Positions 42,141-50,594 are shown, counted from the stretch's first letter. The stretch is 64,000 nt of DNA from G963668435 sp963668435 (GCA_963668435.2 CAXXSC010000008.1:1488001-1552000), one strand, 5' to 3'. A program made the numbers and translations. Notes: generated by a model from the sequence alone, not told the origin.

Positions 42141-42350
42141 ATGGAACGGGAGAAACGGAAGTGGTGGCAGAAGAAAACGAACTGGGCGATTGCGCTCGGC
42201 ATATTCAATAACCTGATGCCGATCGCGGCGGTTGTGCCCGGTGTCGGGCTGCCGGTTGTGACGGTGGTCAATGTGATCGCCGGGGCCTTTGGCGTGTATG
42301 CGGTCGCTGACCGTGCCGGAAAAGCGAATGAGGCGGTCGCGGCGAAATGA
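42141..42350 (+). CDS. Putative holin
   Basis: A 69-residue protein with a charged N-terminus (MEREKRKWWQKKTN) and a hydrophobic body of one long or two short transmembrane helices with a Pro/Gly turn (FNNLMPIAAVVPGVGLPVVT). The end is Lys/Glu-rich. AAGGAGGT is 7-8 nt upstream. Size, topology and position at the end of the late operon suit a holin. It is followed directly by a terminator. Confidence 0.55.
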   Translation: MEREKRKWWQKKTNWAIALGIFNNLMPIAAVVPGVGLPVVTVVNVIAGAFGVYAVADRAGKANEAVAAK

Positions 42351-42355
42351 AGTAT

Positions 42356-42382
42356 AAAGGCCGGTCTGAGTACCGGCCTTTT
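42356..42382 (+). terminator. Rho-independent terminator of the late operon
   Basis: A 10-bp stem AAAGGCCGGT/ACCGGCCTTT with a 6-nt loop is followed by T residues, 6 bp after the holin-like stop. It marks the end of the phage structural block; sequence beyond it changes abruptly to AT-rich cargo. Confidence 0.88.
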
Positions 42383-42423
42383 GAAAAAAAGTCAGGGATG
42401 ATTTCAGGCAGAGACTTCTTTTT

Positions 42424-42621
42424 TTGAGACGATTGGTACTTCCAAGAAAAATCAAACATTGGTCACTTCGCAGCCTTCTCGTGAAACTCATCAAGATCGG
42501 AGCGAAAGTTGTCAGACACAGCAGATACGTGACGTTTCAGATGGCTGAGGTTGCGATAGACAAGAAACTGTTTGCAGAGATACTCGCTCGGATTGAGCGA
42601 TTGCGTTTCAATCCTGCGTAA
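42424..42621 (+). pseudogene. Transposase C-terminal remnant (IS1380-like)
   Basis: The 65-residue frame ends like an IS1380-type DDE transposase: KHWSLRSLLVKLIKIGAKVV, then RHSRYVTFQMAEVAIDKKLF and AEILARIERLR before the stop. Everything upstream, including the DDE core, is missing, and an in-frame stop lies just before the first residues. It sits exactly at the junction between the GC-rich phage core and the AT-rich cargo, so a transposition event may have brought the cargo in. Confidence 0.7.
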
Positions 42622-42808
42622 CATTACGGTCTTTGTCAGATTCAAGGGATAGCTGTCTAAAAAATGAGATATTTCAGCGTTTATTATACCTGTGAACTGT
42701 AAAATGCGATACTCAACATACCGAAAACCATTGACAAAGTAAATTGAAGCAGGTATTGTTGATGTATATACAAGATTTTAGTGTTTTCTTAACGCCCATG
42801 AAGTTAAT
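42622..42808. promoter_or_regulatory. Cargo-operon promoter region
   Basis: An AT-rich non-coding stretch. TTGACA at 42731-42736 and TATTGT at 42754-42759 with a 17-bp spacer form a good sigma-70-type promoter about 50 bp upstream of the small ORF at 42809. No operator-like repeat is obvious. Confidence 0.55.
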
Positions 42809-42982
42809 ATGGGGAATCCCAGATTAAATGAAATGGTATATTATGAGTGCGTCAAAGAAGTATTTTTTTATCGATATCAAATTTCTCATGATAAGGGTAT
42901 TCATAGCTCATGGATTCTGACATTTCTTGAAAAATTTACATTTATTGGACTAGTTTCAGAATCAGAAGATGGTACATATTGA
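42809..42982 (+). CDS. 57-residue protein preceding the cyclase-like gene
   Basis: ATG 42809 opens a frame of 57 codons (MGNPRLNEMVYYECVKEVFF at the start, ending SESEDGTY). It ends 16 nt before the cyclase-like ATG and has the same AT-rich codon use, so it probably belongs to the same transcript. The frame is also open for 10 codons upstream without a start. It has aromatic-rich helices and no known domain. It may be a regulator of the cargo genes or the 3' end of a decayed gene. Confidence 0.4.
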   Translation: MGNPRLNEMVYYECVKEVFFYRYQISHDKGIHSSWILTFLEKFTFIGLVSESEDGTY

Positions 42983-42998
42983 ATGCAAGGATATTTAA

Positions 42999-43784
42999 AT
43001 GAAATATGAAGATAGAGTAGTACTATTCGTTGATATTTTAGGATTCAAAAATATTATTAACTCAACTGTAAATTCAAATGGCACCGATAATGAGCAACAA
43101 ATTGAAAATGTTTATAATACTTTTTTGTCCATTAATGATTTGTATGATATAAATAAAAAAGACAACTTTATACAAGAGAACGTTAGTATTACTCAATTTT
43201 CTGATTCACTAGTCATATCATTTTTAGTGAAAGAACTTGGTGAAATATTTTGGAATATCTTTTTTCTTCAACTTCTCTCAATGAGATTAATATCACATGG
43301 AATTATTTGCCGTGGTGCAATTTCATATGGAAAACTTATACACAATGATAATATAATTTTTGGACCAGCACTTATAGATGCTTATAACGCTGAGTTAAAT
43401 AATGCCAAATATCCTAGAATTATATTAGAAGAATCAATAATTACTTTGGCCGCGGAACATCATTCGGATCACCATTTACCAATACATGAGGTAGAAGCCA
43501 TATTTGATATTGTCTCAGAAGACAATGATGGATTGTTTTATATCGATTATTTTGGTAAAGCATTAGAAAACTTAGATGATCCTTATTATGATCCGCCTGG
43601 CTATATCGAACAAATTCGCAATGTAATTATTGCGGGATTAAAGATTGATGGATCAGGAGTAAAAGAAAAATACGAGTGGATGAAGAATAAATTCAATGAA
43701 TTGGTGAATGAAATTAAAGAAAACGATTTATCCAATTTTGATTTTGAATTACAAGAATATTACGAAGAATTAGAATATATTTAA
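42999..43784 (+). CDS. Class III nucleotide cyclase-like protein
   Basis: A 261-residue protein with a divergent class III cyclase domain. RVVLFVDILGFKNII (residues 6-20) has the first metal Asp12 in the classical F-x-D-I-x-G-F. ITQFSDSLVISF (64-75) gives the second metal Asp69. CRGAISYGKLIHNDNIIFGP (104-123) matches the G-x-x-x-G-x-(n)-G-P segment. The Asn and Arg that stabilise the transition state in typical cyclases (after GPA) appear as Ile126 and Asn130, so catalysis is uncertain. The C-terminus (190-261) is helical and acidic. Signal-nucleotide defence systems such as Pycsar use related cyclases. No linked Pycsar-type effector is evident unless it is the STAND gene. Confidence 0.6.
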   Translation: MKYEDRVVLFVDILGFKNIINSTVNSNGTDNEQQIENVYNTFLSINDLYDINKKDNFIQENVSITQFSDSLVISFLVKELGEIFWNIFFLQLLSMRLISHGIICRGAISYGKLIHNDNIIFGPALIDAYNAELNNAKYPRIILEESIITLAAEHHSDHHLPIHEVEAIFDIVSEDNDGLFYIDYFGKALENLDDPYYDPPGYIEQIRNVIIAGLKIDGSGVKEKYEWMKNKFNELVNEIKENDLSNFDFELQEYYEELEYI

Positions 43785-43810
43785 TATTTCTATTTTTCAC
43801 TCAAGTTAGC

Positions 43811-44083
43811 ATGTTTACAAACAGTTATTTTGAGAATATTTTTTTATTGATAGTTTTCGCTGAAGTGTTGATATCTTATCGACTTCTTGGTAGATCACGG
43901 TATACTATGTTATTACTCCATCCAATCATTATCATCGAATTCTTCTCAAGACGTCTCGTATTCAACGGCCACGTCTGCCTGATTTGGATCGGAAAACGGC
44001 ACAGGATATCCTATGTATTCAAGAAAGGTGAATGCTACCGCTTGCAGCCAGATATAATTGATGGGAAACATAACGATGAATGA
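43811..44083 (+). pseudogene. Degenerate S24-like gene
   Basis: The 90-residue frame aligns in its second half with the S24-like protein of 5996-6355: LLLHPIIIIEFFSRR, NGHVCLIWIGKRHRI, YVFKKGECYRLQPD versus LLHPDDVIEFVPGR, DGRVCLIRIGKRHRI, RVFREGEYYRLEPL. The Ser of DHSMHP is gone (the region reads GRSRYTMLLLHP) and the C-terminal third is replaced. The stop overlaps the start of the nuclease-STAND gene by 8 nt. It is either a dying copy or a short coupled leader ORF. Confidence 0.65.
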
Positions 44084-46346
44084 TTATGATTTCACAATGT
44101 TAAATGATAAAGAATTTGAGTCTTTTACTGTTGATCTGCTTTCAAAGGTTGAAGGAAAAAGAATAGAAAGATTCAAGCCTGGTAAAGACCTAGGTGTTGA
44201 TGGGCGTTATTTTGCTGATGGCAAAACAGAAGTAATTATTCAATGCAAGCATTGGCCCAAAAGCGGCATAAGAAAATTGATAAGGCACCTTGCATCCAGT
44301 GAATTACACAAGATAAAAAAACTGAATCCTTCAAGATATATACTTGTTACTTCACTTGAATTATCACGACAAAACAAACACATAATAAAACAAAAACTGT
44401 CACCATTCGTTGTCGACGAAACCGATATTCTAGGTAAGGAAGATTTAAATAATATTTTATCAGAACATCCTGAAATAGAACAAAAGCATTACAAGCTATG
44501 GCTCTCAAGTACAAATGTCTTAAAAATTATTCTTAATAATGATATTGTAGGAAGAAGCAAATATAAAATTGAAGAAATATCTGAAAATAAAGCTAAATAT
44601 GTTATTACCAATAACGATGACATAGCAAAACATAAACTTGAGACTCTGCATTCAATAATTATAACCGGTGAGCCTGGTATAGGAAAAACAACACTTGCTG
44701 AGCAGATTTGTCTTTTTTATACAATTAAAGGCCATGAGTTCTGTTGCATCGAAGAGTCTATTTCAGATGCAGAAAAAGTATTTGAACCTGGGAAGAAGCA
44801 AATATTTTATTTTGATGATTTTCTTGGCAGAAATTACTTAAATGCCCTAAAAAGACATGAAGATAGTCACATAATACAATTTATTAAGAGAGTCTATAAA
44901 GATGTTACAAAAAGATTTATTCTTACTTCTAGAAGTACAATACTCAATCAAGGGAAAACTCTAAGTGATATGTATCATATAAAAAATATTGATCAGAATG
45001 AATATGAGTTGAAGATTGATAGCTTGACTAATTTTGAAAAAGCTAAAATTCTTTATAATCACATATGGTTTAGCGAGTTAGATGAAGAATATATTGATGA
45101 AATATATAAAGACAAGAGATATCATAAAATCATTATGCATAGGAACTATAATCCTAGGTTGATTGATTTTATCACGGATTCAATTAAAATGTCAGCAATC
45201 AATCCTGATAGATATTGGGAATACATTGAAGCGACATTAAATAATCCACGTGATATTTGGTCAAATGTATTTGACAATCAATTAGATATCAATACATCCA
45301 AATTAACTCTATTAGTTGCTTACAACGGACAAGAAATTAATGAGGAATCATTAATAGAAGCTTATTTAAAATATGTAAATTTTGATGAACAAGATAATCC
45401 TAATTATGGATTAATAGACTTTCAAAAAAGTGCGAAATCAGCATCTGGTGCTGTTGTAAAAAGAATAATTAATGTTGATAATAGCAGTATTGGATATGAC
45501 TTATTTAATCCAGGAATTAGTGACTTTCTAATACAGAGATATGCAAAGGATGAAAGAGAATTATTCAAAATATTTAATTCACTCACTACAATTGCATCTA
45601 TTAAAAGTTTATCAAATTTATTGAACAGTCAAATTATGGATGTTGGTATTTTAATCAAAGTCATTTCAAATCTATTAATTCTGTGTCTGAATGATGAAAA
45701 TGCTAATAATAATCTAGAATACAAACTAAAATTGATTTCTCTATCGATCAGATGTGTTAAGTTAAATTCAGAATTAATAGAGAAATATGCAAATTGGCTT
45801 GAATGTATTAATTATTCAGATATTCCGCATAAATGTGTTTACTATTTGTCAACAACACTAGTATTTGCCATAAAAAAGGGCATAATAAAGGACATAGATA
45901 TAGATATAGAGCCTTTTATAGACTCAGCTCTTGATGATGATCTGGATCATGAAGAACTTGAAGCCCTATCCAATCTTCTAGGGGCAATCAAGAATCTTGA
46001 TATTTCTATTTACAAATCAACTTTTAAAGATAATGCAATTGAATATTGGAAAGAAAACATTTATCAAGAAATAATAAACCGCGACGTTTTAGAAAACTGC
46101 ATATTTGATAATGGAGATGCATATGGTGCTGTAAATGAACGAGTATATGAGCTATTATCTGAGTATATTTTTGATTTCGATGAATCAGAAATAGATAAAA
46201 TTTGTGAATACTGTGACATTGATAGTATAATAAAAGGTTATCGCAGTGATGTTTATAGCCACGAAGACTATCATAGTCATTCATACTCTTTCTATAAAGA
46301 AAATGATGCAATTGATGACCTTTTTGATAGAACATCTTTATCATAA
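44076..46346 (+). CDS. Mrr-type nuclease fused to STAND NTPase, candidate antiphage effector
   Basis: A 756-residue protein from ATG 44076 (44061 also possible). Residues 10-120 are a restriction-endonuclease-like domain: FESFTVDLLSKVEG, then D42 in GVDGRYF and Q56-x-K58 in VIIQCKHW, the D-(n)-QxK form of the PD-(D/E)xK site. Residues about 185-440 form a STAND-type P-loop NTPase with Walker A GEPGIGKT (198-205) and Walker B FYFDDF (D247, D248). The rest is a helical, repeat-like C-terminal region suited to sensing. This layout matches nSTAND3/Avs-like proteins that recognise phage proteins and then degrade DNA. AT-rich, unlike the phage core. Confidence 0.75.
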   Translation: MNDYDFTMLNDKEFESFTVDLLSKVEGKRIERFKPGKDLGVDGRYFADGKTEVIIQCKHWPKSGIRKLIRHLASSELHKIKKLNPSRYILVTSLELSRQNKHIIKQKLSPFVVDETDILGKEDLNNILSEHPEIEQKHYKLWLSSTNVLKIILNNDIVGRSKYKIEEISENKAKYVITNNDDIAKHKLETLHSIIITGEPGIGKTTLAEQICLFYTIKGHEFCCIEESISDAEKVFEPGKKQIFYFDDFLGRNYLNALKRHEDSHIIQFIKRVYKDVTKRFILTSRSTILNQGKTLSDMYHIKNIDQNEYELKIDSLTNFEKAKILYNHIWFSELDEEYIDEIYKDKRYHKIIMHRNYNPRLIDFITDSIKMSAINPDRYWEYIEATLNNPRDIWSNVFDNQLDINTSKLTLLVAYNGQEINEESLIEAYLKYVNFDEQDNPNYGLIDFQKSAKSASGAVVKRIINVDNSSIGYDLFNPGISDFLIQRYAKDERELFKIFNSLTTIASIKSLSNLLNSQIMDVGILIKVISNLLILCLNDENANNNLEYKLKLISLSIRCVKLNSELIEKYANWLECINYSDIPHKCVYYLSTTLVFAIKKGIIKDIDIDIEPFIDSALDDDLDHEELEALSNLLGAIKNLDISIYKSTFKDNAIEYWKENIYQEIINRDVLENCIFDNGDAYGAVNERVYELLSEYIFDFDESEIDKICEYCDIDSIIKGYRSDVYSHEDYHSHSYSFYKENDAIDDLFDRTSLS

Positions 46347-46419
46347 AAGTAGCGCATTACTAATAAAATATTTTTAACAACCAAAACCTTTATAAACTCC
46401 GCTTCACTACCTCGTAGTT

Positions 46420-46858
46420 ATGACACAAAAAACCATTCCCCAATTACTCAAGGACATCCACATTTAGATTTGTTTGCGGATCATGAAATATCTTTTAATG
46501 ACATTCAAGATGCTGTTTATAAAAAAGTCACAGAACAGCTTTCAGAATTTTTAGCAGAAAACAGAAACTTAGGACGACAGCGAGTTGAAGAATTTGTTTC
46601 AACAAAAGCGCCTCGTTACCGTCTGATATTGAAAAGAATTCCTAATGACAATTTATATGTCGATCAAGCATTAGCGACAAAGATCTTGAGTTGATGCTCC
46701 ATAGGCATTTATCGAACATAGAAGGTGATCTTCTTGTAGAAGGTCATAAAATAATCCGAGGAGAGTGGAGAACCCGGTGGATATCTGATCAAAATGGTCG
46801 AAGTGCCATACTCGATCGAGGTGCGAAGCCGAGAGCCGGGGGACGTATGGCGAGCTGA
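46420..46858 (+). pseudogene. Decayed gene, ATPase-like family fragment
   Basis: A short start-containing frame (MTQKTIPQLLKDIHI then stop) is followed in another frame by 46470-46694. That frame encodes ISFNDIQDAVYKKVTEQLSE and KAPRYRLILKRIPNDN. A third frame continues the same family pattern (DLELMLHRHLSNIEGDLLVE) to a stop at 46858. The order KAPRYR...(I)xxxLxLMLH resembles the C-terminal part of large GHKL-ATPase-like proteins found in defence islands. At least two frameshifts and an internal deletion are needed. Family identification is tentative. Confidence 0.4.
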
Positions 46859-46905
46859 TGGTGAAGAATTATGAACGGGAGGGGCTGGCGTTGTGAGGGA
46901 GATGC

Positions 46906-48006
46906 TTAATCACCGAAGATGTCGTCAATGACATTGGAGGCATCTTTCAGGCGCTCATCGATCAGGTGGGCATAGCGCTGGGTATTGCGGCCATCTTTGT
47001 GGGTAAGCAGCCGCTGGAGAGTGTAGATGTCGACCTTGCCGGAGCTGGCAAGAATTGTAGCGTAGGTGTGTCTGAGACCGTGCATCGGCCTGAAGCTCTC
47101 AGGTATGCCAGCGGCCTCCCGGAATCTCCGCAACGGCCGTCGGAAAGACCCCTTCTCCCTCATCCCCCCATCTCTTGCCGGAAACAGGTACGGCGATCCC
47201 TGGTCATCATCGAGGTTTTTAAAAATACGGCGAGCGGAATCGTTCATCGGTATGTGTTCGCTCACGCCGCCCTTAGGATCCCGGATATAGATAAAGCTTT
47301 TTTCGTAATCGATATCATCCCATTTCAGGCCAAGAATTTCCATTTTCCGCATGCCCGTATAGAGCGCAAGCTCCATGACCGCGGCAGCCTCTTTGTTGTC
47401 ATCATTCCAGAGTACCATAAGAAGAGCATCCAGCTGATCGTCGGTGAGGAATTCCGTCTTTTTATTGTCGAATTTCGGGGCGCGAATTTTAAATGAAAGC
47501 GCCTGACAAAGTTTGTGTTCGGCACAGTAATTGATGATGCCCTGGAGGATATCGAGGATATTCTCGACTGTTCGTGGTGATCGTGATTTCAGGAGATTTG
47601 ATTTAAAGCGTTCGATGTCGATCGACTGTATCTGTTCAGGCCGCAATGATCCAAACGGTTCTTTTAAGTGCTTGCTGTACGTGTATTCGACCGTGCTCAG
47701 ACTTTTTAAATGCGCCTTGCCGATTTTCCACTGCTCGAAAAGTTGGTCAATAGTCGGGGCGCTGCGCTGTTTTTCGCGACGCTCGGTATTTGGTGTCAAC
47801 TGACCATCGATTTTCTGGGCGCGAATCCTCGCAGCTTTCGCCGGCGTCATTGCATTTTGATACTGCCTGCCTACTTTTTCCTCGATCTGTTTTCCGTTGA
47901 GATGGTAACGAATATAAAATGATTTCTCGCGACGACCTTGCGGATTCTTTTCGTAGATATAAATGACGCCTGGATACGCTGTCTTGAAACGATTATTTTT
48001 TGGCAT
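46906..48006 (-). CDS. int: Prophage tyrosine integrase
   Basis: A 366-residue site-specific recombinase. An N-terminal arm-binding domain (residues 10-50, YIRYHLNGKQIEEKVG) and a core-binding SAM-like domain (85-165) precede the catalytic domain with R220 (TGMRKMEI), K245 (DPKGG), H309-x-x-R312 (HGLRHTYA), H336 (LLTHKD) and nucleophile Tyr345 (TQRYAHL). All six are present. It recombines attP with the tRNA-Ala 3' end. Its start codon adjoins two GCCCCCTT repeats that may be arm sites, so it may autoregulate. Confidence 0.95.
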   Translation of the reverse strand: MPKNNRFKTAYPGVIYIYEKNPQGRREKSFYIRYHLNGKQIEEKVGRQYQNAMTPAKAARIRAQKIDGQLTPNTERREKQRSAPTIDQLFEQWKIGKAHLKSLSTVEYTYSKHLKEPFGSLRPEQIQSIDIERFKSNLLKSRSPRTVENILDILQGIINYCAEHKLCQALSFKIRAPKFDNKKTEFLTDDQLDALLMVLWNDDNKEAAAVMELALYTGMRKMEILGLKWDDIDYEKSFIYIRDPKGGVSEHIPMNDSARRIFKNLDDDQGSPYLFPARDGGMREKGSFRRPLRRFREAAGIPESFRPMHGLRHTYATILASSGKVDIYTLQRLLTHKDGRNTQRYAHLIDERLKDASNVIDDIFGD

Positions 48007-48015
48007 TTATATTAC

Positions 48016-48034
48016 GCCCCCTTACCGCCCCCTT
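48016..48034. promoter_or_regulatory. Putative integrase arm-type sites (right arm)
   Basis: GCCCCCTT occurs at 48016 and 48027, matching the pair at 4562/4574 near attL. They lie 10-30 bp upstream of the integrase start and about 130 bp from the attR core. Binding is inferred. Confidence 0.5.
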
Positions 48035-48163
48035 ATTGGACGATAAAAACAATACGAATTTTTGAAAGCAATGGCAAGAATTATGTTTGAATATATGCTG
48101 ATATATAACTGTATTAGAAAGATATGGAAAAATTCATGGACTTCAGGAAATACTATTGTTTTA

Positions 48164-48211
48164 AGAATCGCACTCTAGAGGCCGTCGGTTCGACCCCGAT
48201 CAGCTCCACCA
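48164..48211 (+). repeat. attR core: 48-bp direct repeat
   Basis: This is a perfect copy of 4469-4516, the 3' part of tRNA-Ala including CCA. No tRNA 5' half is present here. The bases beyond (AATTGAACG) represent what followed the tRNA before integration. The last 12 bp encode the end of the serine recombinase on the other strand. Confidence 0.93.
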
Positions 48212-49717
48212 AATTGAACGTTTTTGCGAACCGCTCATAACAGATTGTAATTCATAGAGATTAAGAACATATTTGTCTGGATGGACTTCGATGGATTGAA
48301 CCATACATTGGAGGGCTTCAGACTTTTCTTTTTCTGTGAGGTTATCAAAGACCGTTTCAAAATTCTTCAAACTCGCCTTCAAGTTATCCGCGTTATACTC
48401 CGCAATATTCGTGCCCTTCACTTCATCCTGAATATCCGTAAGTTGTTCCTGTATTATCGCCATCTGCTTTTCACGTTCTGATATGGCACTTTCAACACGA
48501 GAAACAGGCAAATTGCCACTGCCAAGAGCATTCATGAATCGTGTGATCTCGGCTTCAATTTCTCCGATACGTTTCTTTAGCTTCCGTTCCTCTTTCTTCA
48601 GAGGTTCAAAACTCTTATTGAGATCATGGTTCAAATCAGCTAAAACAGTGTCTATAATCGCGTCATTTGAAGCCAGTTTGAAAAGATGCTCAAGGATACG
48701 CTTTTCAATCTTATTCGCGTTCACAAATTTCAGCGAACAATCCGAATATTTATGATGTGTTGTTGTCGTGCAGCGATAGTACGGAATACGGTATCGTGAA
48801 CCGTCTTTCCGGCGTTTTTCGGTGTAATGCGGCGTTAGATATTTACTGCAAGCATGACAGCGCAAAAGACCTTTCAAAAGATACACACGGTTATTCCGCG
48901 TGCGGATGTGTGACCTTACAGGCTGTAACGTTTGCACGGTATTAAATAACTCGTCACTCACAATGGCCTCATGTATCCCCTTGTGGCGCATATCGTTGCA
49001 TTTTATATAACCAATGTAGACAATATTGGAAAGAATGTGACGTAACACCGTTTTACTCCACGGTTTTCCGTTCGCGTTATACCATCCCCGTGCATGTAAT
49101 TGTTCGCGTACGTAAGCCAAAGATGGTTTTTCCGTGTACGCTTCAAACATAAACCGCACGATAGGTGCCGTTTCGGGATTCGGGAAAATCTGCTTGTTCT
49201 CGTTATAGTATCCGTACGGCGTTCTTCTTCCGTTCCACATCCCCTTACTTGCCCGCTGTCGCATTTTATCCCGTATCCTGTCCGCGATCATTTCCCGTTC
49301 AAACTGCGCAAAACTCATAACCATGTTCAGGCTTAATCTGCCGATTGAATTACTTGTATCAAAATTCTGGCTGACAGACACAAATGAAATGTCATGTGCT
49401 TCAAAAATATCATTCAACTCGTAGAAATCCCGCATGGAACGTGCAAGACGGTCTATCTTATACACGACAACACAGTTGATTTTCTTATTGAGAATATCCC
49501 GTATCATCTTTTGCAGTGCAGGACGCTCCAATGTTGAACCTGAAAAGCCCCCATCTTCATACGTGCCATACACTGCATACTTGTTCAGCTTACAATATGC
49601 CTCTAACTGCTCTTTCTGTGATTCAAGCGAATTGAAATCATTATCCATCTGCTGTTGTGTGGATACTCGTGTATAGAGGCCGCACTGAATTTTCCTGCTA
49701 TTCGCCGTGCTCTTCAT
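48200..49717 (-). CDS. Large serine recombinase
   Basis: A 505-residue protein. Catalytic domain: LYTRVSTQQQ with nucleophile Ser19, YKIDRLARSMRDF, SIGRLSLNMVMSFAQFEREM. A recombinase domain with GRRTPYGYY and a zinc-ribbon (CHACSKYL with YRCTTTTHHKYSDC) follow. A long coiled coil (KKEERKLKKRIGEIEAEITR) and a C-terminal helix end the protein. It is a complete LSR capable of unidirectional integration. Its gene ends inside attR, encoding the last residues IWWS with the tRNA 3' end. It overlaps the upstream XRE gene by 20 nt and is probably co-expressed with it. Confidence 0.92.
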   Translation of the reverse strand: MKSTANSRKIQCGLYTRVSTQQQMDNDFNSLESQKEQLEAYCKLNKYAVYGTYEDGGFSGSTLERPALQKMIRDILNKKINCVVVYKIDRLARSMRDFYELNDIFEAHDISFVSVSQNFDTSNSIGRLSLNMVMSFAQFEREMIADRIRDKMRQRASKGMWNGRRTPYGYYNENKQIFPNPETAPIVRFMFEAYTEKPSLAYVREQLHARGWYNANGKPWSKTVLRHILSNIVYIGYIKCNDMRHKGIHEAIVSDELFNTVQTLQPVRSHIRTRNNRVYLLKGLLRCHACSKYLTPHYTEKRRKDGSRYRIPYYRCTTTTHHKYSDCSLKFVNANKIEKRILEHLFKLASNDAIIDTVLADLNHDLNKSFEPLKKEERKLKKRIGEIEAEITRFMNALGSGNLPVSRVESAISEREKQMAIIQEQLTDIQDEVKGTNIAEYNADNLKASLKNFETVFDNLTEKEKSEALQCMVQSIEVHPDKYVLNLYELQSVMSGSQKRSIWWS

Positions 49718-50129
49718 CCTTACCCTCCTCTATGGATTCCGCATTTGCTTTCATCGAATCAATATAGCGTTTGAATTTCCGGTCTTTGAGCATCGTCTCC
49801 GCATAATCTCTCAGCATATAAATGTCAGTCGTTGACAACTGACTCGCGACAACAAGCAGTTTCCTCAGGTCATTGCGATCTTCCGGGATATGCCCGATTT
49901 CTATTAACAGGGCTTCCGGCTTTATCTCAAGAGCTTTCGCAATTTCCGTAATGACCTCATCGGAAGGCAAGCTTTGTTTATGGTTAAGGATTCGAGATAA
50001 AGCACTCGGTTCAATACCAGCCTCAGTGGCGATTTTCCGCAGTGATTTATGATGTGTGCTCACCAGAAACTTAAGCCTGTCAATAAACTTCCTCGAATAA
50101 TCATAATCCTCATCAAAAAACAATTCCAT
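49698..50129 (-). CDS. XRE-family repressor of the serine-recombinase element
   Basis: A 143-residue protein from the ATG at 50129, which follows AAAGGAGGT at ideal spacing; the frame runs on to 50195 without homology. The helix-turn-helix is SLRKIATEAGIEPSALSRIL with NHKQSLPSDE after it. The C-terminal half is helical. It overlaps the recombinase gene and faces an XRE gene on the other strand, resembling a CI/Cro pair. It probably represses both its own operon and the plus-strand promoter. Confidence 0.75.
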   Translation of the reverse strand: MELFFDEDYDYSRKFIDRLKFLVSTHHKSLRKIATEAGIEPSALSRILNHKQSLPSDEVITEIAKALEIKPEALLIEIGHIPEDRNDLRKLLVVASQLSTTDIYMLRDYAETMLKDRKFKRYIDSMKANAESIEEGKDEEHGE

Positions 50130-50378
50130 ACTACCTCCTTTTTGTCTCAGTTCAACACTATACAACATACGCAAACGTTGCCGTGCAAGCAACACTATTT
50201 TTTGCTATATGCGAATACGCCTCATCTTCTCTTGACAACACACTTTATATTATGTATTATTATCACTGTGCGGCAACTACTTACGTCATTGTCTTAAAGT
50301 GATTATCAAGTTGCGCAAGGCAAGGCTGTGGCGTTTATCACATTATTTCAACTCAACTTATTCAATGGAGGTAAGATT
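50130..50378. promoter_or_regulatory. Divergent control region of the second element
   Basis: About 250 bp, AT-rich. TTGACA at 50232-50237 and TATTAT at 50255-50260 with a 17-bp spacer give a near-consensus promoter for the plus-strand operon. The sequence CGCAAACGTTGC (near 50168) contains a short palindrome, AACGTT, that could be an operator. Confidence 0.6.
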
Positions 50379-50594
50379 ATGGTCTATCTGAATCTTGGCA
50401 GGTTCAAAGGGCGTATCGAGAAACTGAGGAACAAGAAAAAATCCTACATTGCTCACAAAATCGGTGTTGACCGCTCATATATCACAAAACTGGAGAAAGG
50501 CGAGTTGACACCGAGTGCAGAAAAGATGCTTCGATTGGCAAAACTTCTGAAATGCCCTGTCGAAGACCTTTTTGAGTGCGTTGAAGAAGCGTAG
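50379..50594 (+). CDS. XRE-family regulator (Cro-like)
   Basis: A 71-residue protein starting at ATG 50379, preceded by GGAGGT with an 8-nt spacer; the frame is open from 50328. Residues 10-65 are a complete XRE domain (KKKSYIAHKIGVDRSYITKL, EKGELTPSAEKML, LLKCPVEDLF). First gene of the plus-strand operon and divergent from the repressor. Confidence 0.75.
   Translation: MVYLNLGRFKGRIEKLRNKKKSYIAHKIGVDRSYITKLEKGELTPSAEKMLRLAKLLKCPVEDLFECVEEA

Noticed and set aside
46794..46874. 26-codon ORF beginning MVEVPYSIEVRSREPGDVWR
   Set aside because: It overlaps the frame that continues the decayed ATPase-like sequence and has no ribosome site.
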